Assembly (NCBI GenBank): GCA_019914995.1
Contig: CM034138.1
Span: forward strand, 682,001-746,000
Reading direction: 5' to 3'
Length of the DNA: 64,000 nucleotides
Origin: Acanthochlamys bracteata
Taxonomy: Eukaryota; Streptophyta; Magnoliopsida; Pandanales; Velloziaceae
The number at the start of each line of letters is the position of its first letter. The first letter of the stretch is position 1. The notes beneath the pieces were generated by a model that had not been told where the DNA came from, ran no database searches, and was given only the letters and a program-made list of their open reading frames with translations. Shown piece after piece: positions 1 through 13,200 of the stretch. The translations under genes were made by a program, and so were the position numbers.

Positions 1-551
1 ACAGCATTGCCCTTTCCTTCCTTCACTGTTATAAATGGCATCTTTTAATATTAATTGTTAAGAAGAAACCAAAGCCTCAATCAAAATCTAACTAAAATAG
101 ATGCTAAACAGCTAAAAAAAATTTCACGCAGATTCCATACAAAACCAAACAAAGAAGTCAAAATGAGACAAAGATTCAATCTACAACCGAATACCGAGGC
201 CACAATAGAAATAGATGCTTTAAGTAACTTTATGAGCATTGCAAACACAGATGTAACAGATGAATGAGATGTACCAACTGAATCTTTCCTATGCATTCCG
301 TTGACTAAAACTGTAGAACAATTGCTACAATCAACCAAAAAAGAAACAAAAAGGCCTCTTTCTTAATGAATCCTAATATAGGAAGCGAAATTACATATTA
401 AGATTGATACTTTTGTTGTGCATTCTCTTAATTTATTGAAAAGACGCTACCAACAACAAAACCAACAAAAGCAAAAATGTGGAAACAAGCACAAATTTCA
501 TCAAACAAACAGAAATCGGGAGTTGAACAATCAATCATTTAATCAACTAAC
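1..551 (-). other. Probable first intron of the RGGA-like gene
   Basis: This stretch lies 3' of exon 1 of the minus-strand RGGA-like gene. A donor GT sits at 551-550. I looked for the next expected exon, a short basic segment leading into RGG boxes, and saw none, so the intron probably runs past the left edge. The small plus-strand open frame at 55-267 has no family resemblance and looks like chance. Confidence 0.5.
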
Positions 552-729
552 CAGCTTGAGAAGGAGGGAGCGGCTTTGAAGGAAGCTTAGCGCTAGCCGG
601 TGCAGCAGGAGGAGCAGCGGCTGCAGCTTTCTTCGCAGCGATCTTCTGCTGCTGAGCAGCAGCAAGAAGCTGTGATGGGTCATCGTTATCATCATCTCCA
701 AGGAGATCGAAAGGGTTCGACGTCGCCAT
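552..729 (-). CDS. RGG-repeat nuclear RNA-binding protein A-like (HABP4/SERBP1 family), exon 1 only
   Basis: Reading from the ATG at 729, the exon encodes about 59 residues. It begins MATSNPFDLLGDDDNDDPSQ, continues through an Ala/Lys-rich stretch and ends in LPSKPLPPSQA. This is the conserved N-terminus of plant RGGA/RGGB/RGGC proteins, which bind RNA through downstream RGG boxes and act in mRNA handling and stress responses. The exon ends in phase 1 at 552 before a GT donor. That phase would complete the Val expected in the family motif PPAQAV, which supports the splice call over reading into the in-frame TAG just beyond it. The RGG boxes and HABP4 domain must lie beyond the left edge. An upstream in-frame extension to 834 exists, but the MATSNPFDLL start matches the family. 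Confidence 0.8.
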
Positions 730-1173
730 GGTGATGAAGAAATAAGAATCAAAACACCAAAAATTGATACAGTATATTGGATCTTTATATAACAAAAGTA
801 ACTTTCCGACTATGGATAGCCATGGTTGTAGCAACCAAGATTTCTCTAGGGTTTTCGTAGCGGCGGAAGACTAACAAGAGAAGAGGAATAATGAAGAGTG
901 GAAGAGAAGAACCCTAGCCGCCATTATTGGAAGTCCATATAGCGAAGACCTCATCTACACTATGTACCGTATTACCCTTCATAGTTATTGAATTACAAAT
1001 TTCTGATTCTTGGTTTATTTGTAATCAATTGCAAGTTTGAGGGCAGTTTAGTTAACTGAGAATGTCAACCCGAAACCTTTAATCCGAACCCAAACGAACT
1101 AAAGTGGGTCGGGTTTGATATAAAACCCGATAAAATGATGGGTCAAATTCCGGTACTGATCTGTATCCGCTCC

Positions 1174-1454
1174 GTGGCAGGAAGCAAGCAATGGTTGTTG
1201 CTCGGCTGCTCCGCCATGCATTGCCGCCGACGAACAGAACAATTTGTCGTTGATCAAGAAGTGGAGGTTAGTTTCTTGTAGATTGGAACAATAACCAGAT
1301 TTCAAGTTTTTGTCTTTCTTGAAATTTTTGTTTTGTTTCTTGATGATTGACGGTAAATTGTTGAATGTGTTCAGAATCTTGTGGAACAGTGGAAGATGGT
1401 GGTTGTTTGATTCATCTTACAGCGTATATTCATCCAAATAGGGGGATTGGAAAG
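1174..1454 (+). other. Exon-like pair, unidentified transcript
   Basis: A relatively GC-rich segment ends at a consensus donor (GGAG|GTTAG, exon end 1266). A second segment, 1375-1454, is flanked by an acceptor (GTGTTCAG|AAT) and a donor (AAAG|GTAGG). The second piece is open in one frame, reading SCGTVEDGGCLIHL and onward, but I cannot join it in frame to an ATG upstream. It could be a non-coding or micropeptide transcript that diverges from the RGGA-like promoter, or a gene remnant. I do not recognise the product. Confidence 0.25.
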
Positions 1455-4440
1455 GTAGGTCGAGCTTCGGTTAAGCAAGAGCTGGGTTTGTAGTACTGTT
1501 ATGTTGCTGCCAGGTGATTATACGAGGTGTTGGAATTGGTTTCTTTTGCTAAGTTTTGGGCAATTTTTAGCTCGTTTATCGTATGAACTTAATTTTTATT
1601 CTCTCTTTCTTTGTTTTGGCTATATGTGATGGTATTGGTTGTAAATTAGTGAGCTATATTGAAAATCTTCAGTTATATTATGTACTTGCATCAAGGAAGT
1701 CTTTGGTCTATTGTCTTTCAACGCTGTAAACACTAAACAAGGTTGAGACGAGGCTTGGGAAACTCTAAAATTCTACGTATTGATTGCTAACCTGAGTTTA
1801 TTCCAATAACTAAATTCCTTTTAGGAAGAGTTGATTTCGTCTGTCTTTGATGCAGGAAGCTAGTCAGAACTTATAGTTGGCATTCGAAACAGCTGGGTAT
1901 ACTTGTATGCAAAGATGTGCATGAACTTGTACCTCCAAAGTCCTTGACCAATGACAGACACCAAGGAAGGTATATGCTTGTACCATATTACATGTCCTTG
2001 AAGAAATGTTGTTCTGTGAATTTTGAAGTAGAGATAGTGCGTAACTGGGAAGTATGTTGTTTCTTTTGTTTACATACACTCTAATGGGTTCGACATCCAA
2101 ATTTTGCTTTTCTTTTTCGACTTTCTAATTATGAATTTGACAATAGCCCTGGAAGTATCGAGTTCTATTTGTTTCAAGAGTCAAAAAGAAGTAAACACTA
2201 AACACCCACCTAAATGCAGCTATGCAAAGAAACACCAATAAAAGTCGCATATTGCCTTTGGAATTTTGCACACCATGTTGCTCAATGACCATCTAGCTTT
2301 AGCTTCTGTTTATGTCTTTCTGGTCTCTTTAAGTATATCTACTTAACTGTTTGTATGACCGCCGCCACCTCAGGCTTGTTACCGATCGGTCAGTCTATAG
2401 CCTATAATTCACAAGAACCTAGCATGACCGTCTTATTGTCTGGTAAAGGGACAAGAATTCCTCGTACGATTCTTAATCTCAGGTTACTTTCACTGATTTA
2501 TTATTTTCAAAGCTGCAATTATCGGTAGACAATTGGTTCTCAGACTTATTGATAAAACCAAGGGATTGATAGATTGCTAGATATGTAGAGGAAAGAGAAA
2601 CAGAATTTCAGTATCCTGGCTGAGCAAATCTTTTTCATTCTTGACTTCAATTATATATGAGAAGGGTTAGTGCGCTAAATCATTGAATTTCCTGCAGGCA
2701 TCTCATTCAGAATTTCTGAAATATCTGGGTTAAATGTGAGCTGTGCACATTGCCAAGGTAAAAGATCTGGAAGCTAGAAAAATGTTATATGCGACAATTC
2801 ATTCCGTATGCGCTGCAATGGTCTAGCTGAAAAAATCCAAGTGCTGATACTTGAGATCTCAATGTGAATCATCTGATGGTTAGCAACCTATAGAGGTATG
2901 AAGCCTGCAACAAGAACGAACGCTTGCTTGTTTCTGGACCTAAGATCGTGAAACGAAAACTTCACACTTGTATACAAAATCCTTTTCATCCTTGGTCAGA
3001 AAATGGAGATATGTTGGTTGATTCATTGGATACTCTGTTTTTGTAATTGATTATGAAAATTTTCAATTTGTGTTCTAGAAACTAAATAATGGAGACATCG
3101 ATTTCCAGCAGCAATTTCAACAGTGCTTTACCACAATGATGATCATATTATTAATAATTATTCATTTTATATTAAAAAAGTCGTTAATTTATGCTTGATG
3201 ATATCATGTTTGTCTGCTTAACTATAATAATTCCAACTTGTTTGATGTCAGTCTTATCTTTGTTATTAGGTAATTACCACTTTGAGTTTGGTGGAAGAAA
3301 TTTTTTTCAAAAATCTCTAAAAACTCAACCAAATAACAACAACAAACTAAACGTTTATTCTATTTGAATGATATCGGCTATATGAATCTCTTTTTTAACA
3401 AAAAATTTAATTCCTCCAAATCCTTCCTTATCATTCTAAACTAAATTAATTTTAATCTACTTGTTTTACTATTAAAGTGTTCTAATAAAATTGTATTATT
3501 TTTATGTATTACAGTATTTTTAGGTCTATTCAAGACGTTCGAACAATCGTAAGCTGTGATGCCAAGATTAGTACTGTCTTAAATAAAAATAAACAACTTT
3601 AAGAAAGAGAATTCTGTAATCTTTTTAATAATGCATGTTAAAATATTAATTATTCAAGCATCAAAGTTTTTATTGGCAGATTCTCATTCAGCTATTAGGT
3701 ACAACAGAATCTCTGACCAATTGAATCATTTGGTTTTTTTCCCTTCTGTAATATTTTTTTGTATCAGTACTGGATGTCGTTGAGCAATATTGAATTTTGC
3801 AACATGGAATTTTTAAAGTTTCTGGTATTAACATTTCATTTCAGTTTATTAAAAAAAAACATATATAATCTTATTGATCTTATAAAGGATAATAATCTTG
3901 GGGGATTATTTGTGTCAGCTTTAATCTATCTTAATGTGTTGGAAAGTTAAGTTGCTTACAATATGCATCATGAATTGTTATCCTTAAAGAGATAAAGCAG
4001 AGAATTATAAGTTTATCTCAAGAAAAAAAAAAAATCTCAACTTCATAATTTATAACAGCACTAGAATAAAGAGCAAAATAATAATGAAATGAATAGATAG
4101 TCTTCCAGTGACAAGTCTTCACTGGCATTCTTATACAAATAATCTTATACTGGTCTTATTATTAATTATTTATAGTAGTTAGGTTTCAGTATAGTTCTTT
4201 ATAATAACACATAGTGGAATCACTTTTAAATCAAAGCTTCAAATTATAAAAATTATAACTTAGAAAATTTTCATGTATGCTTTTCAATCACTGAGATATT
4301 TAGAAGTGCTTATAAAATAAATTTTTTATTACTTTATTTTTACTTATATTGGTAGCAAGTTTGGACACTGTGCTGGCAACAATAATTTGTATAAAATAAA
4401 ATTTGTTTAATTTTCTTCAAATCTAGTTGAGTTAAAACAA

Positions 4441-4488
<48 letters not shown>
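4441..4488. repeat. (ATT)16 microsatellite
   Basis: About 48 bp of perfect ATT trinucleotide repeat in intergenic DNA, just upstream of a small inverted-repeat element. It is likely length-polymorphic. Confidence 0.95.
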
Positions 4489-4529
4489 GTTGCTGTCGGG
4501 AACAAACATGAAAGATAAACTTTAACTTA

Positions 4530-4822
4530 GGCGTGTTTCAAATATCCGTAACTGAGTTTTGTGAAAGTAAAATATAGAAAATAGAGTTTTTTGAAAAATA
4601 AAGTGAAAGTAAAATTCAGTGTTTGTGTTTCAATAGTTTTTTTAAGTATGTTAAAAATTGAAATATATAATTGTATTGGAAGTGTGCGAATAAAAAAATT
4701 GAAACTGAAATTCCGTATGTGAAAGTAGAGTTCTAAGTTCCATATGTAGTTGAAATATATGAACTGTTCGAAATTCAAAATCTGATGAAAGAAAATAGAA
4801 TTACGGGTATTTTGAACACAGC
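4530..4822. mobile_element. MITE-like non-autonomous element, copy 1
   Basis: The left end reads GGCGTGTTTCAAATATCCGT. The reverse complement of the right end reads GCTGTGTTCAAAATACCCGT, giving imperfect terminal inverted repeats of about 22 bp around a 293 bp AT-rich interior. A diverged relative with a similar end and interior lies near 27355-27616. No transposase is encoded. The minus-strand open frame across it is chance. Confidence 0.55.
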
Positions 4823-5733
4823 TATAGAAGAAGAAGTTGAGAGTCGAAGTCAAATATTATAACTATCTCCTAGGATACCATTTCAAGATCGAAATCAAGT
4901 AATATGAAAGAAAAAAATTTAAGTGAATTGACTTGTTAACATGAAAATCTCCAAAAGTCTTATTCGTTCCTTTAAGCAATTCAATTCATGCAACCCATTG
5001 GTTGATAATGTCTTCTTCCAATTACCATCCACTTTGTCCAAATTTATCAGTTCTCTCTCTTTCTGTATAATACATGTATGTATAGGAGCATAATATATAC
5101 GTATACCAATTTATTTCATAAAACCCTTCACACTTATATTCATGATAACTACTTGATCGAACGGCTATGATTCACTTTTTATTTTTAATAATGTAAAAAC
5201 TCTCAATAGCTATAATATTTTGGAGTGTTTTTGAAAGCAAAATTTTTTACAATAAAAAATATTTTTTTCATTATTTTTTAGAAAATTAAGTTTTTTATCT
5301 AAAATAATAATAAAATTAATCAATAACAGGATCCTACGATATAAAATTTTCTATATTTTATAAAATTTTAAACTATTATAAAAGTTATTAAAAAATATAA
5401 AATAAAAAATTATAATAAAAAAAGAGTAAAAAAATAAAACCAAACATGTCCTAATTTCTGCAATTCTATAGCTTCGAGATGGAAGTGTCCGGAAGTGCAT
5501 TAAAAAAAAGTGCTTATATTTCTCGCCCATATATATATATACACAAATGTGAATATGCTTCTTGATCGATGGCACAAACCCTTTTGAGCAAGCGCATCCA
5601 CAAAATAAAATCCCTTTCTCATTACTTTCTAGAGCAAACTCTTTATTAAGACCAAGACTCCATCCATAACCATTTTTCCATCTTCAAGTGTTTCATTTGT
5701 CTTTCAGTTTATGGTTCCAAGAAGAAGAAGAAG

Positions 5734-6758
5734 ATGATGATGATGATGGTGGGAAGAAAGTGTTCGCATTGCGGAAACAACGGGCATAATTCAAGGACTT
5801 GCAACAACATGAAGAGCAGCAGCAGCAGCAGTAATGGAGGGTTGAGATTGTTCGGAGTACAACTGAATATCATAGGTTCATCTTCAAACATGAAGAAAAG
5901 TTTCAGTATGGATTGCTTATCATCTGCTTCTTGTTATCCCCTTGTAACCGTTGCACCGATTGCTTCATCTTCGCCTACTTCATCTTCTTCCTCTTCGCTT
6001 CTTTCCATTGATGAAACTGCAACTGATCATCACAAGGTTTCTACTAGTGGCTACTTGTCTGATGGTCTCATGGCAAGATCAACAGAAGAAAGAAAAAGAG
6101 GTAATTAAACCTTTTTCTTTTTCGTTTTCTTCTTCAATTATTGATGTAATTATAAATCTATGATGCAAGAATTAATTCAAAAAATTTGATCAAAAAAGGA
6201 GTTCCATGGACCGAAGAAGAACACAGAGCATTCTTATCAGGACTTGAGAAGTTAGGGAAGGGAGATTGGAGAGGGATTTCGAGAAACTTTGTAACTTCAA
6301 GAACACCTACACAAGTTGCTAGCCATGCTCAAAAATACTTCCTCAGGCAAAGCACCATTAACAAGAAGAAACGTCGCTCTAGCCTCTTCGATGTGGTTGG
6401 TACCCTGTGAATTATCTCTGTTATTTTGTTTATTTAGTGAATTTTAAAAGACTTTGGTAATTGTTTTCAGGTTGAAAGTAATGAAGAAGAAACAGTTCAA
6501 CCAACGAAGAAGTTGCCAAAGAAGATTGTTGGTCTTGATCTCAACTCAACTGCATCAGTAGTAGAGCAAGAGACGATGCAAATTCCGGCATGCTTTAATC
6601 TCGTCAGCACTTCAACCGATCAACAGCAGCAAAACAACACTTCATCATCTGCATTAGTAATAGAAGAACCTGAACGACATCTGTCTTTGAACAAGACAGA
6701 TTTGGAACTTACCATTTCTGAAAGTTCTCTTCTTTCCAGATCGATCAACGTTAGCTGA
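5734..6758 (+). CDS. MYB-related (1R, SHAQKYF) transcription factor with CCHC knuckle and repressor motifs
   Basis: Three exons (5734-6100, 6199-6395, 6471-6758) give 283 residues. A zinc knuckle, C-X2-C-X4-H-X4-C, occupies residues 10-23. It is followed by a Ser run and RLFGVQL (38-44), an R/KLFGV-type repression motif. A single MYB repeat begins at about 123 ([13 protein letters not shown]) and ends in SHAQKYF (164-170), which marks the plant I-box/TATCCA-binding class including MYBS3 and KUA1. The C-terminal exon has LDLN and DLELTIS, resembling EAR motifs. The protein is therefore probably a nuclear transcriptional repressor. The start is the first of five consecutive ATGs; any of them could be used. 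Exon 2's donor could also lie three bases earlier without changing frame. Confidence 0.9.
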
Positions 6759-9700
6759 ACAAGCTGATCATGTCGTTGCCAAGAACAACTCCTACCTCAT
6801 AATCTTTTCTTTCTTATTGATGTTATTATTATTATTATTATTATCTGTTTTTTCTTTATAGTGAATGAGTTATATATATCCTTGTATTGAATCAACCAAA
6901 GATGTTAACATAAATGTAGAAAAATTTAGCTTAAGTTTTCTTCTTCTTATTCTGTTGATGTAAGAGTACTGCCACTTGCAATAGTCAGTGACGCTTAAAG
7001 TCACCATGGCATCTTTATAAGAAATAATAATAATCAAATAATTGCTCGTGAAAATGAAATGCAATATGTATATAAAATATATTTTAGAAAAGCATTAATT
7101 GTACGCGTTTCTTCCGCCACTTGTTTCTCCAGCACGTTAAAAGAGTATTCTAAATACACATAAATAAATTTCATAAAAATAATAAATAATAAATAAAATT
7201 TTTTTAAAAATGGATTGAAAATAAAATTTAATTTTGTATTTAAATATTTTTTTAAATGAGTTAAAAATAAAATATAGTAATTTTAAAATATAATTTTAAA
7301 TTTAATTTATATTTAAAATATATAAATTATTCGAAAGTTAAAATTTTGAATATTTGAAACAACGCTCCTAAAGTAACTCGATCCATATGCAATTTGTTCA
7401 CTTGTTCTCTTTTTTAGAGTATATGTTGCCGCAAATGTGTCCCACAGACCGACATGTTCTTCATCGATTAATTTGTTATACAGATTTGGTAAAAAGGAAA
7501 AACACATTTTTTTTGGGAGTAAATTGGTTGTAAGAGCTTGTGTAGGTAATTAATTGAATGCTTAACATCAAGAAAATGATAGAATTGACAAATGCTTCCA
7601 AGCAAAGATATGCAAGGCCTGAAAAATTAATTTCAGCTTGTGAATTCAACTATTCATGTGAATAATCTTGCAAAATCCTTTTATACTGATTTTCAGCCTC
7701 CCAAACTAAACGCAGAAAATACATATCTTTAAAAAAAATTTTAAAAACATTTTTACTGATAAAGAACCAAACTTGAATTCATTATTTTGTATACAAATAA
7801 TGTGTCTCACTTTGGCCGGTAGAGGAACGGAATGTTCGACTTGGATCACAAAAATGGAAGATAAGAAAAGGGTAATATGAAAAGAGGTTGCCCACAAGTT
7901 TGGAATGAACAATAACCATAAACAATAACGTCTTGAAAGGAAAAAGAAGTTTGAAATATTTTCCTACAATAAAAAAGAAGTTAGCACACGACCTGTTCTT
8001 AATTTGTTTGCTTTTTTTTTTTTAAATTCAGAAGAAGACATTCCAAGATTTTAACACACGTAAAAGAGTGTGTTAATTGTATGAGAATAAATTTTACGAA
8101 AGTAAATTTCATAAAATAAATTTCTCATAAAAAAATAAAGTTTAATAAAAATAGAATTTAAAATAATAATTAATACATAAAATAAAAATTTAGAACTAAA
8201 TTTTTATAAAAATAAAATTATGTAAAAATAAAATTAGAATTAGAATGACTGACACATATAAAATAATCGAAAACATGCACAAAGAGTAAACACGTATTTT
8301 AACTTTTTTTTCCTCTTTTTCACGAATGATTTACCTTGGTTTGACTAAAGTTAAATCAACACAAGATGAATCATTGATAGTGGTCCACCAAGTTTTTGAT
8401 GAGCTAAAGTTTTGATTTGAATTTTAAAGAATGGTTGCTTCTCTCATGAATCCAAGTGTCTGGAATTAATTGTGAAAGTGGAGACACTACCGCTTTTGAA
8501 GGATGCCGACATTTGATCAACCCTACAATCACAATAACAAATAATAATAATTTTTTCAAAAACAGAAGATAATTAATAAAGTGAGAAAAGAACACATTTT
8601 GTTGCAATGGTTGAATCCACATATTCATTCTACTTCAATTTGATTTCTGTTGTATTATTTTCATCCTTATAATTTGTTTTTTTATTAAGAAATTATTTTC
8701 AGTTTATTTTTTAACTACACAAAAATATATATAATTTACTTCCAACTTAATTTCATAAAAAATATAACTATTATTCTCAAATTACTATTAATATTAAACT
8801 CTATTTAGTATATTTATTTTTTTAGTTTAAAAGAACACACTCTTCATAATCATGCTATTATAGTTGGTTTCATTGTTGTAAGGCTAACTTTAATTGTGGA
8901 TAAAATCGTATGCTCCCTTTCCTACAAGTAAAACCTTATCTGTTTCTTTCCTACAAGTGGATTTTTTTTTTCTTTTTTGCGTACGGTGTCTCTACATTGT
9001 TTGACACAAACACAATCTTCCAAATCAGCTACAGGTCTATGCTGTCAATTGCGCATCTCATAAAAGACCAAGGATCGTTAAACGACATTATTACGAACAC
9101 TTGATTGCCTGTCTCTATCAATCTGTCTGAAAAAAATTACTTAGAAGTTTGATTGCCAATCATTCAATTGTTTCCAGAATGCGCGTAGTGCTCTATGTTT
9201 TCTCACTCGCAACTACTATGAGGCGCAAGTCCATAGTTCAACTTGAAATTTGAACCTGATTGCTTTGCTAATAACTTAGAACATGAACAGAACAGGTTTT
9301 CGCTTTCCATAATGTTCAGTAAACAAGTTCGAAGTGACAACTATTTATAAATACTGCAGGAACGAATAAATACCTGTGCCAGTAGAAAACTCACTCCACT
9401 TGCTGAAGACCGCCCATAGGCGCACGGTGCATATTTAATCTGTAATGAAATAAGAAAAAAAATAATTATGCATAAGAAACCACTCAACAGAAGTATAAAC
9501 AACATATCCAATATAGCATCTTTTCTAAAGCTGTGAAATGAACGACGTTAAGGCGCAACAACAAAGAGCCTTTACTTACTAAACGACCTTGTGTAGAGTT
9601 TCAAGACGCTCGTAAAACACAAACTAAATAATGAAAAGAAAAAGGTCGCACCATATAAGCTTGAGGTATGTCTGAATGCCATTATTAAAGCACTAACAAA

Positions 9701-10200
9701 TGACCGAGTTATGGTATTTCATCACCTCTCCAAAGGTGTGGAGCATATATCCAATTCTTTCCCCCCAAACAGAAAAAACAAAGTATTAATACACCGGAGA
9801 AAATTGCATGATTTCAATTTTAAATCGATATAACCTTAATACATTTTGGTAGATGCTTACATTGAAACCCTAACTTCTAAGAACTTGTAAAAGAAAACAA
9901 AAGAATCATATACTACTTGCTACTACATAAGTTATATTACACAATCCGTGTCTGGCTAGCTGCATATGTGGCTTGGGGATGAATCAAAAAATCCGAAGCT
10001 TGTTAATCATCTGCTTCTTGACACCATTCCAAACTTTCATGTAGTTGATGTGAACGGTCATTTGCATGTATATGAAGCTTGGACGGACAAGTAGAGCGTA
10101 TCAGTCAGATCTCCTTCACACGCTTGACCTCATGTCCTCCAAGTAGTAACAAGCTTATCAAATAAATCAGCTATTCCATATTGCTTCATTTAGTGTTTTG
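6759..10200. other. Gene-free interval between the MYB-related gene and KEA
   Basis: The first few hundred bases are the 3' flank of the MYB-related gene and include a short ATT run near 6821-6843. About 7100-8900 is AT-rich with no supported gene. About 9200-10200 is less AT-rich and probably contains the KEA 3' untranslated region plus an exon-like segment, listed separately. Confidence 0.5.
9374..9439 (-). other. Isolated exon-like 66-bp segment
   Basis: On the minus strand a consensus acceptor (TTACAG) precedes a 66-bp segment open in the frame IKYAPCAYGRSSASGVSFLL, then a donor (GCACAG|GTATTT). Its length is a multiple of three. It lies about 760 bp past the KEA stop, so it could be a spliced 3'-untranslated exon, a remnant of another gene, or chance. 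I do not recognise the peptide. Confidence 0.25.
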
Positions 10201-13200
10201 TTATGAATCATGAGAGCCTTGAACCATTAAAACAATGCGCTTACCGCTGTCCACGCGAAAGTTATCACCTTTGTACCCAAGCTGACATCAAAATTAACTT
10301 ACTAATGTCAGCTTGCAGCACAATGAAAAGGCTAATGATTTCGAATCATTGATGGAAACATCACCTCAGTTTGACTACTATCAGGTGGAAACCATCGTAG
10401 TAGAGCTCCAAGATGAATGACTGCAGGGATCAGCTTGAAGAGTAATGGAGTTGTTACCTGTAGGATTTTTAGACAAGGTACAAGTTAGAAGAAACTTTAA
10501 GAAGGTAAAATAGTTTCAGGCAGCTACTTATTTTCTTGGAAATTTTCATATTTTAGGTAGGTCAAAATGCCACCAAGAAGTTCAATCAAAGTACCAGACT
10601 AAGAGCAGTTGTTCCCAGCAACAGCAAATACAATTTGCCCTGAAAAATACAGTTTCAACCGCAAACATGTTGTTGTTACTCAAAAAGAACAGGCAGGGAA
10701 ATTCACAGGAAAAACACAGAGCACAGGAAGACATATGACAAGATAGATCTAAACAGTAAACAACCAACTACAAAGAGCTACAAATAAGAAGGCCAAGTAC
10801 TCAGCACGCATGCTCTATCATTCATAAGTATGATATTACCAACTGGCATTCGTTGAATAATTATATCCAAGCTTCAAAGGTGATAGTTGACCTTTCCCTA
10901 TGGAAGTTACAGATTTAATAATGGCAAATAAACCTTAATCTCATGCCACAACAGTTTTTACGCTATATCTTATTTTATACAAGTAAACAACAACTTGCAC
11001 CTACAACCTCAACAAGATGCAGATTTGAAGCACGGCTGAGAAGAACAAAAGCAAACTCCCCGATCTGTGCTAGAGACATGCCAACCTATACACAAAAGAT
11101 TAGTTACTAACCATGTGAGATATGCAAGAGGGAAAAGATAGGAAACTCAGATCATACAAGAATTGATGTTTTATTTGTATAGCGGAATCCCTTGACAACA
11201 GCTGCGATGATTACTGTTTTCACAATTATCACCAAAATGACAGCTCCAAGCAAAAAGTCAACATGATTCCACAGGAACTGGACATGAATCAGCATCCCAA
11301 TACTGGCAAGGAAAAGAGCAGCAAAGAAATTACGGATCGGTTCAATCTGCAAAAGACGGAAAAACCTAAAGTAAGAGAGGCAGGCACACATCCTATAAGT
11401 TACATTATGAAATAAGTTTGTCACATTTCTAAGAATATGATAAACAATGCATATAAGTTTGCATATAACAAAAAGGTAAGCACACAGAATAACTAAACAT
11501 ACTCTTACCAAAAAAAAAGCTCATATAAGTTTTCACAAGAAAAAATAGATTGTTATCATAATATTTCTACTTAAAAAGAAATTTACCTACTCAAAAAACT
11601 CGCTGTTTTTTATTGAGTGTGAGAAAGTACGTTCTTACTTGTTCAAGGGTGTGCTGTGAAAGATCAGTAGTAGATATCATCACTCCTGCAGCAAATGATC
11701 CCAGTTCAAGACTAAGGCCCAATTTGTCACTACACTGCAATGATAACAGCAGCAAAATTACAAGTGGCCCGTCAGGTACTCCTTGCAATCTAATTAGTTT
11801 CCAAATGTCATAGACATGATCACAAACATTCCACATGCTACTTCATGGAAAACTTATTTGAAAACAAGACTGCTGTAAGTATTACAAACAAAACTGCAGT
11901 ATCTAGATATCCAACTCTGGTCCAAACTAGGCTAGAATGCATAATTCTATTCAAATGTCATATAAAAGTTGCGTCCATAACTCAGTACACATATATATTC
12001 ACACATAATGATCTTCGTTTTAGGTCTAAGGAGTTCATAAATTGCAAAGAGAAGGACTACAATCTAAAATAACAGATTTGAATGGGCTACTGATACCTAG
12101 TCACTAAAAATTAACATCACAACTTCAAGTATTGTTCAAATGGAAACAGAATCATATTGGGACAAGCTACTCACCCAAGCAACGAGTAGACAGAATGCAA
12201 CCGATGCCAGCTGATACAACTCATTAGTCTGCAAAATTGCTATAGATATCAGAACCAAATAACAGGTCAGAAATGGCATAAGCCCAGTACAAAATACTGT
12301 GATTAAGAATATACCTGAGAGGAAAGACTTATCATCAGCTTAAGAAACCAAGGCAAACAAGTCCGGGAGAGAATGGAAAGAATTGCCAGAAAAGTACAAA
12401 GCATAACCAGCCTGACATTGAATAAATAACAAGCAGCTCAGGAAACATCAAAAGAATACCAGGAAAAATGGCTAGTATACCTCAATACATGTGAAATGAT
12501 GGTCAATTTGACAAAGTAATATATACTCACAAAGACATTTGAACAACTAAATTTACCGCTGTAAAGAGGAATATAAAATGTTCATAAAATTTGACATCAA
12601 AGAAACTTGAAAGTACAAAGCATGCGGACCTTCATGGCACATAGAAGATCCAACAACTCTATAAATGCACACATTGCAAAGGGTAGAAGATCAAAGACTA
12701 CAAAGTGGCTTTACACTTACAGCTTGGCCATAGATATCACTCCTTGCCAAATACCCGATGTGCCACTGAGAAAAGGAAGCAAAGCAAACAGCAAACCAAC
12801 AGCGCAATCCTGACACGTAAGGTAGCATACATGATGAAAGCATCAAAGTTCCACTCATCACATAGTCTTTAAAGGGAGAAAACGCAAAGTAGCATCTTAT
12901 ACCTGAAGAATAAGTGTTCCAACTGTGACTTGGCCATGGAGAGCATTGATGCTGTTCCTTTCCATCAAGAACTTTAAAACCTGTTCCGTAGTCATGTGAC
13001 ATTGAAATCATGTGCCCATTATCCACATGGCATTTTAGAAATTATGGTTAAGAATATTTAACATAGCAGAAAACTCAAATTTTAACACGCATGCCTTAAA
13101 AAAAAAACCACATAACGAAAGTAACTTTATGAAACCATTATATATAATGAAACTAACTTCTACAGAAGATAAGACAGGTACCACGGCTGTTGAAGACATT

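Larger units (their letters stand above)
930..5700. other. Mostly gene-free interval between the RGGA-like and MYB-related genes
   Basis: I recognise no protein-coding gene here. The left part, 1100-3100, is less AT-rich than the rest and contains exon-like pieces, listed separately. The right part, 3100-5700, is AT-rich and holds an ATT microsatellite and a small inverted-repeat element. Open frames at 3759-3950, 4527-4853 and 5351-5575 are low-complexity and lack family resemblance. Confidence 0.5.

Noticed and set aside
5222-5451. Possible Tourist-like element with GGAGTGTTTTTG and inverted GGACATGTTTGG ends
   Set aside because: The two ends match too poorly and no target duplication could be fixed.
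10332-10364. KEA ending VMFPSMIRNH as the main C-terminus
   Set aside because: A good donor precedes it and the downstream exon at 10281-10201 gives a much more family-like ending, so it is kept only as a possible alternative form.
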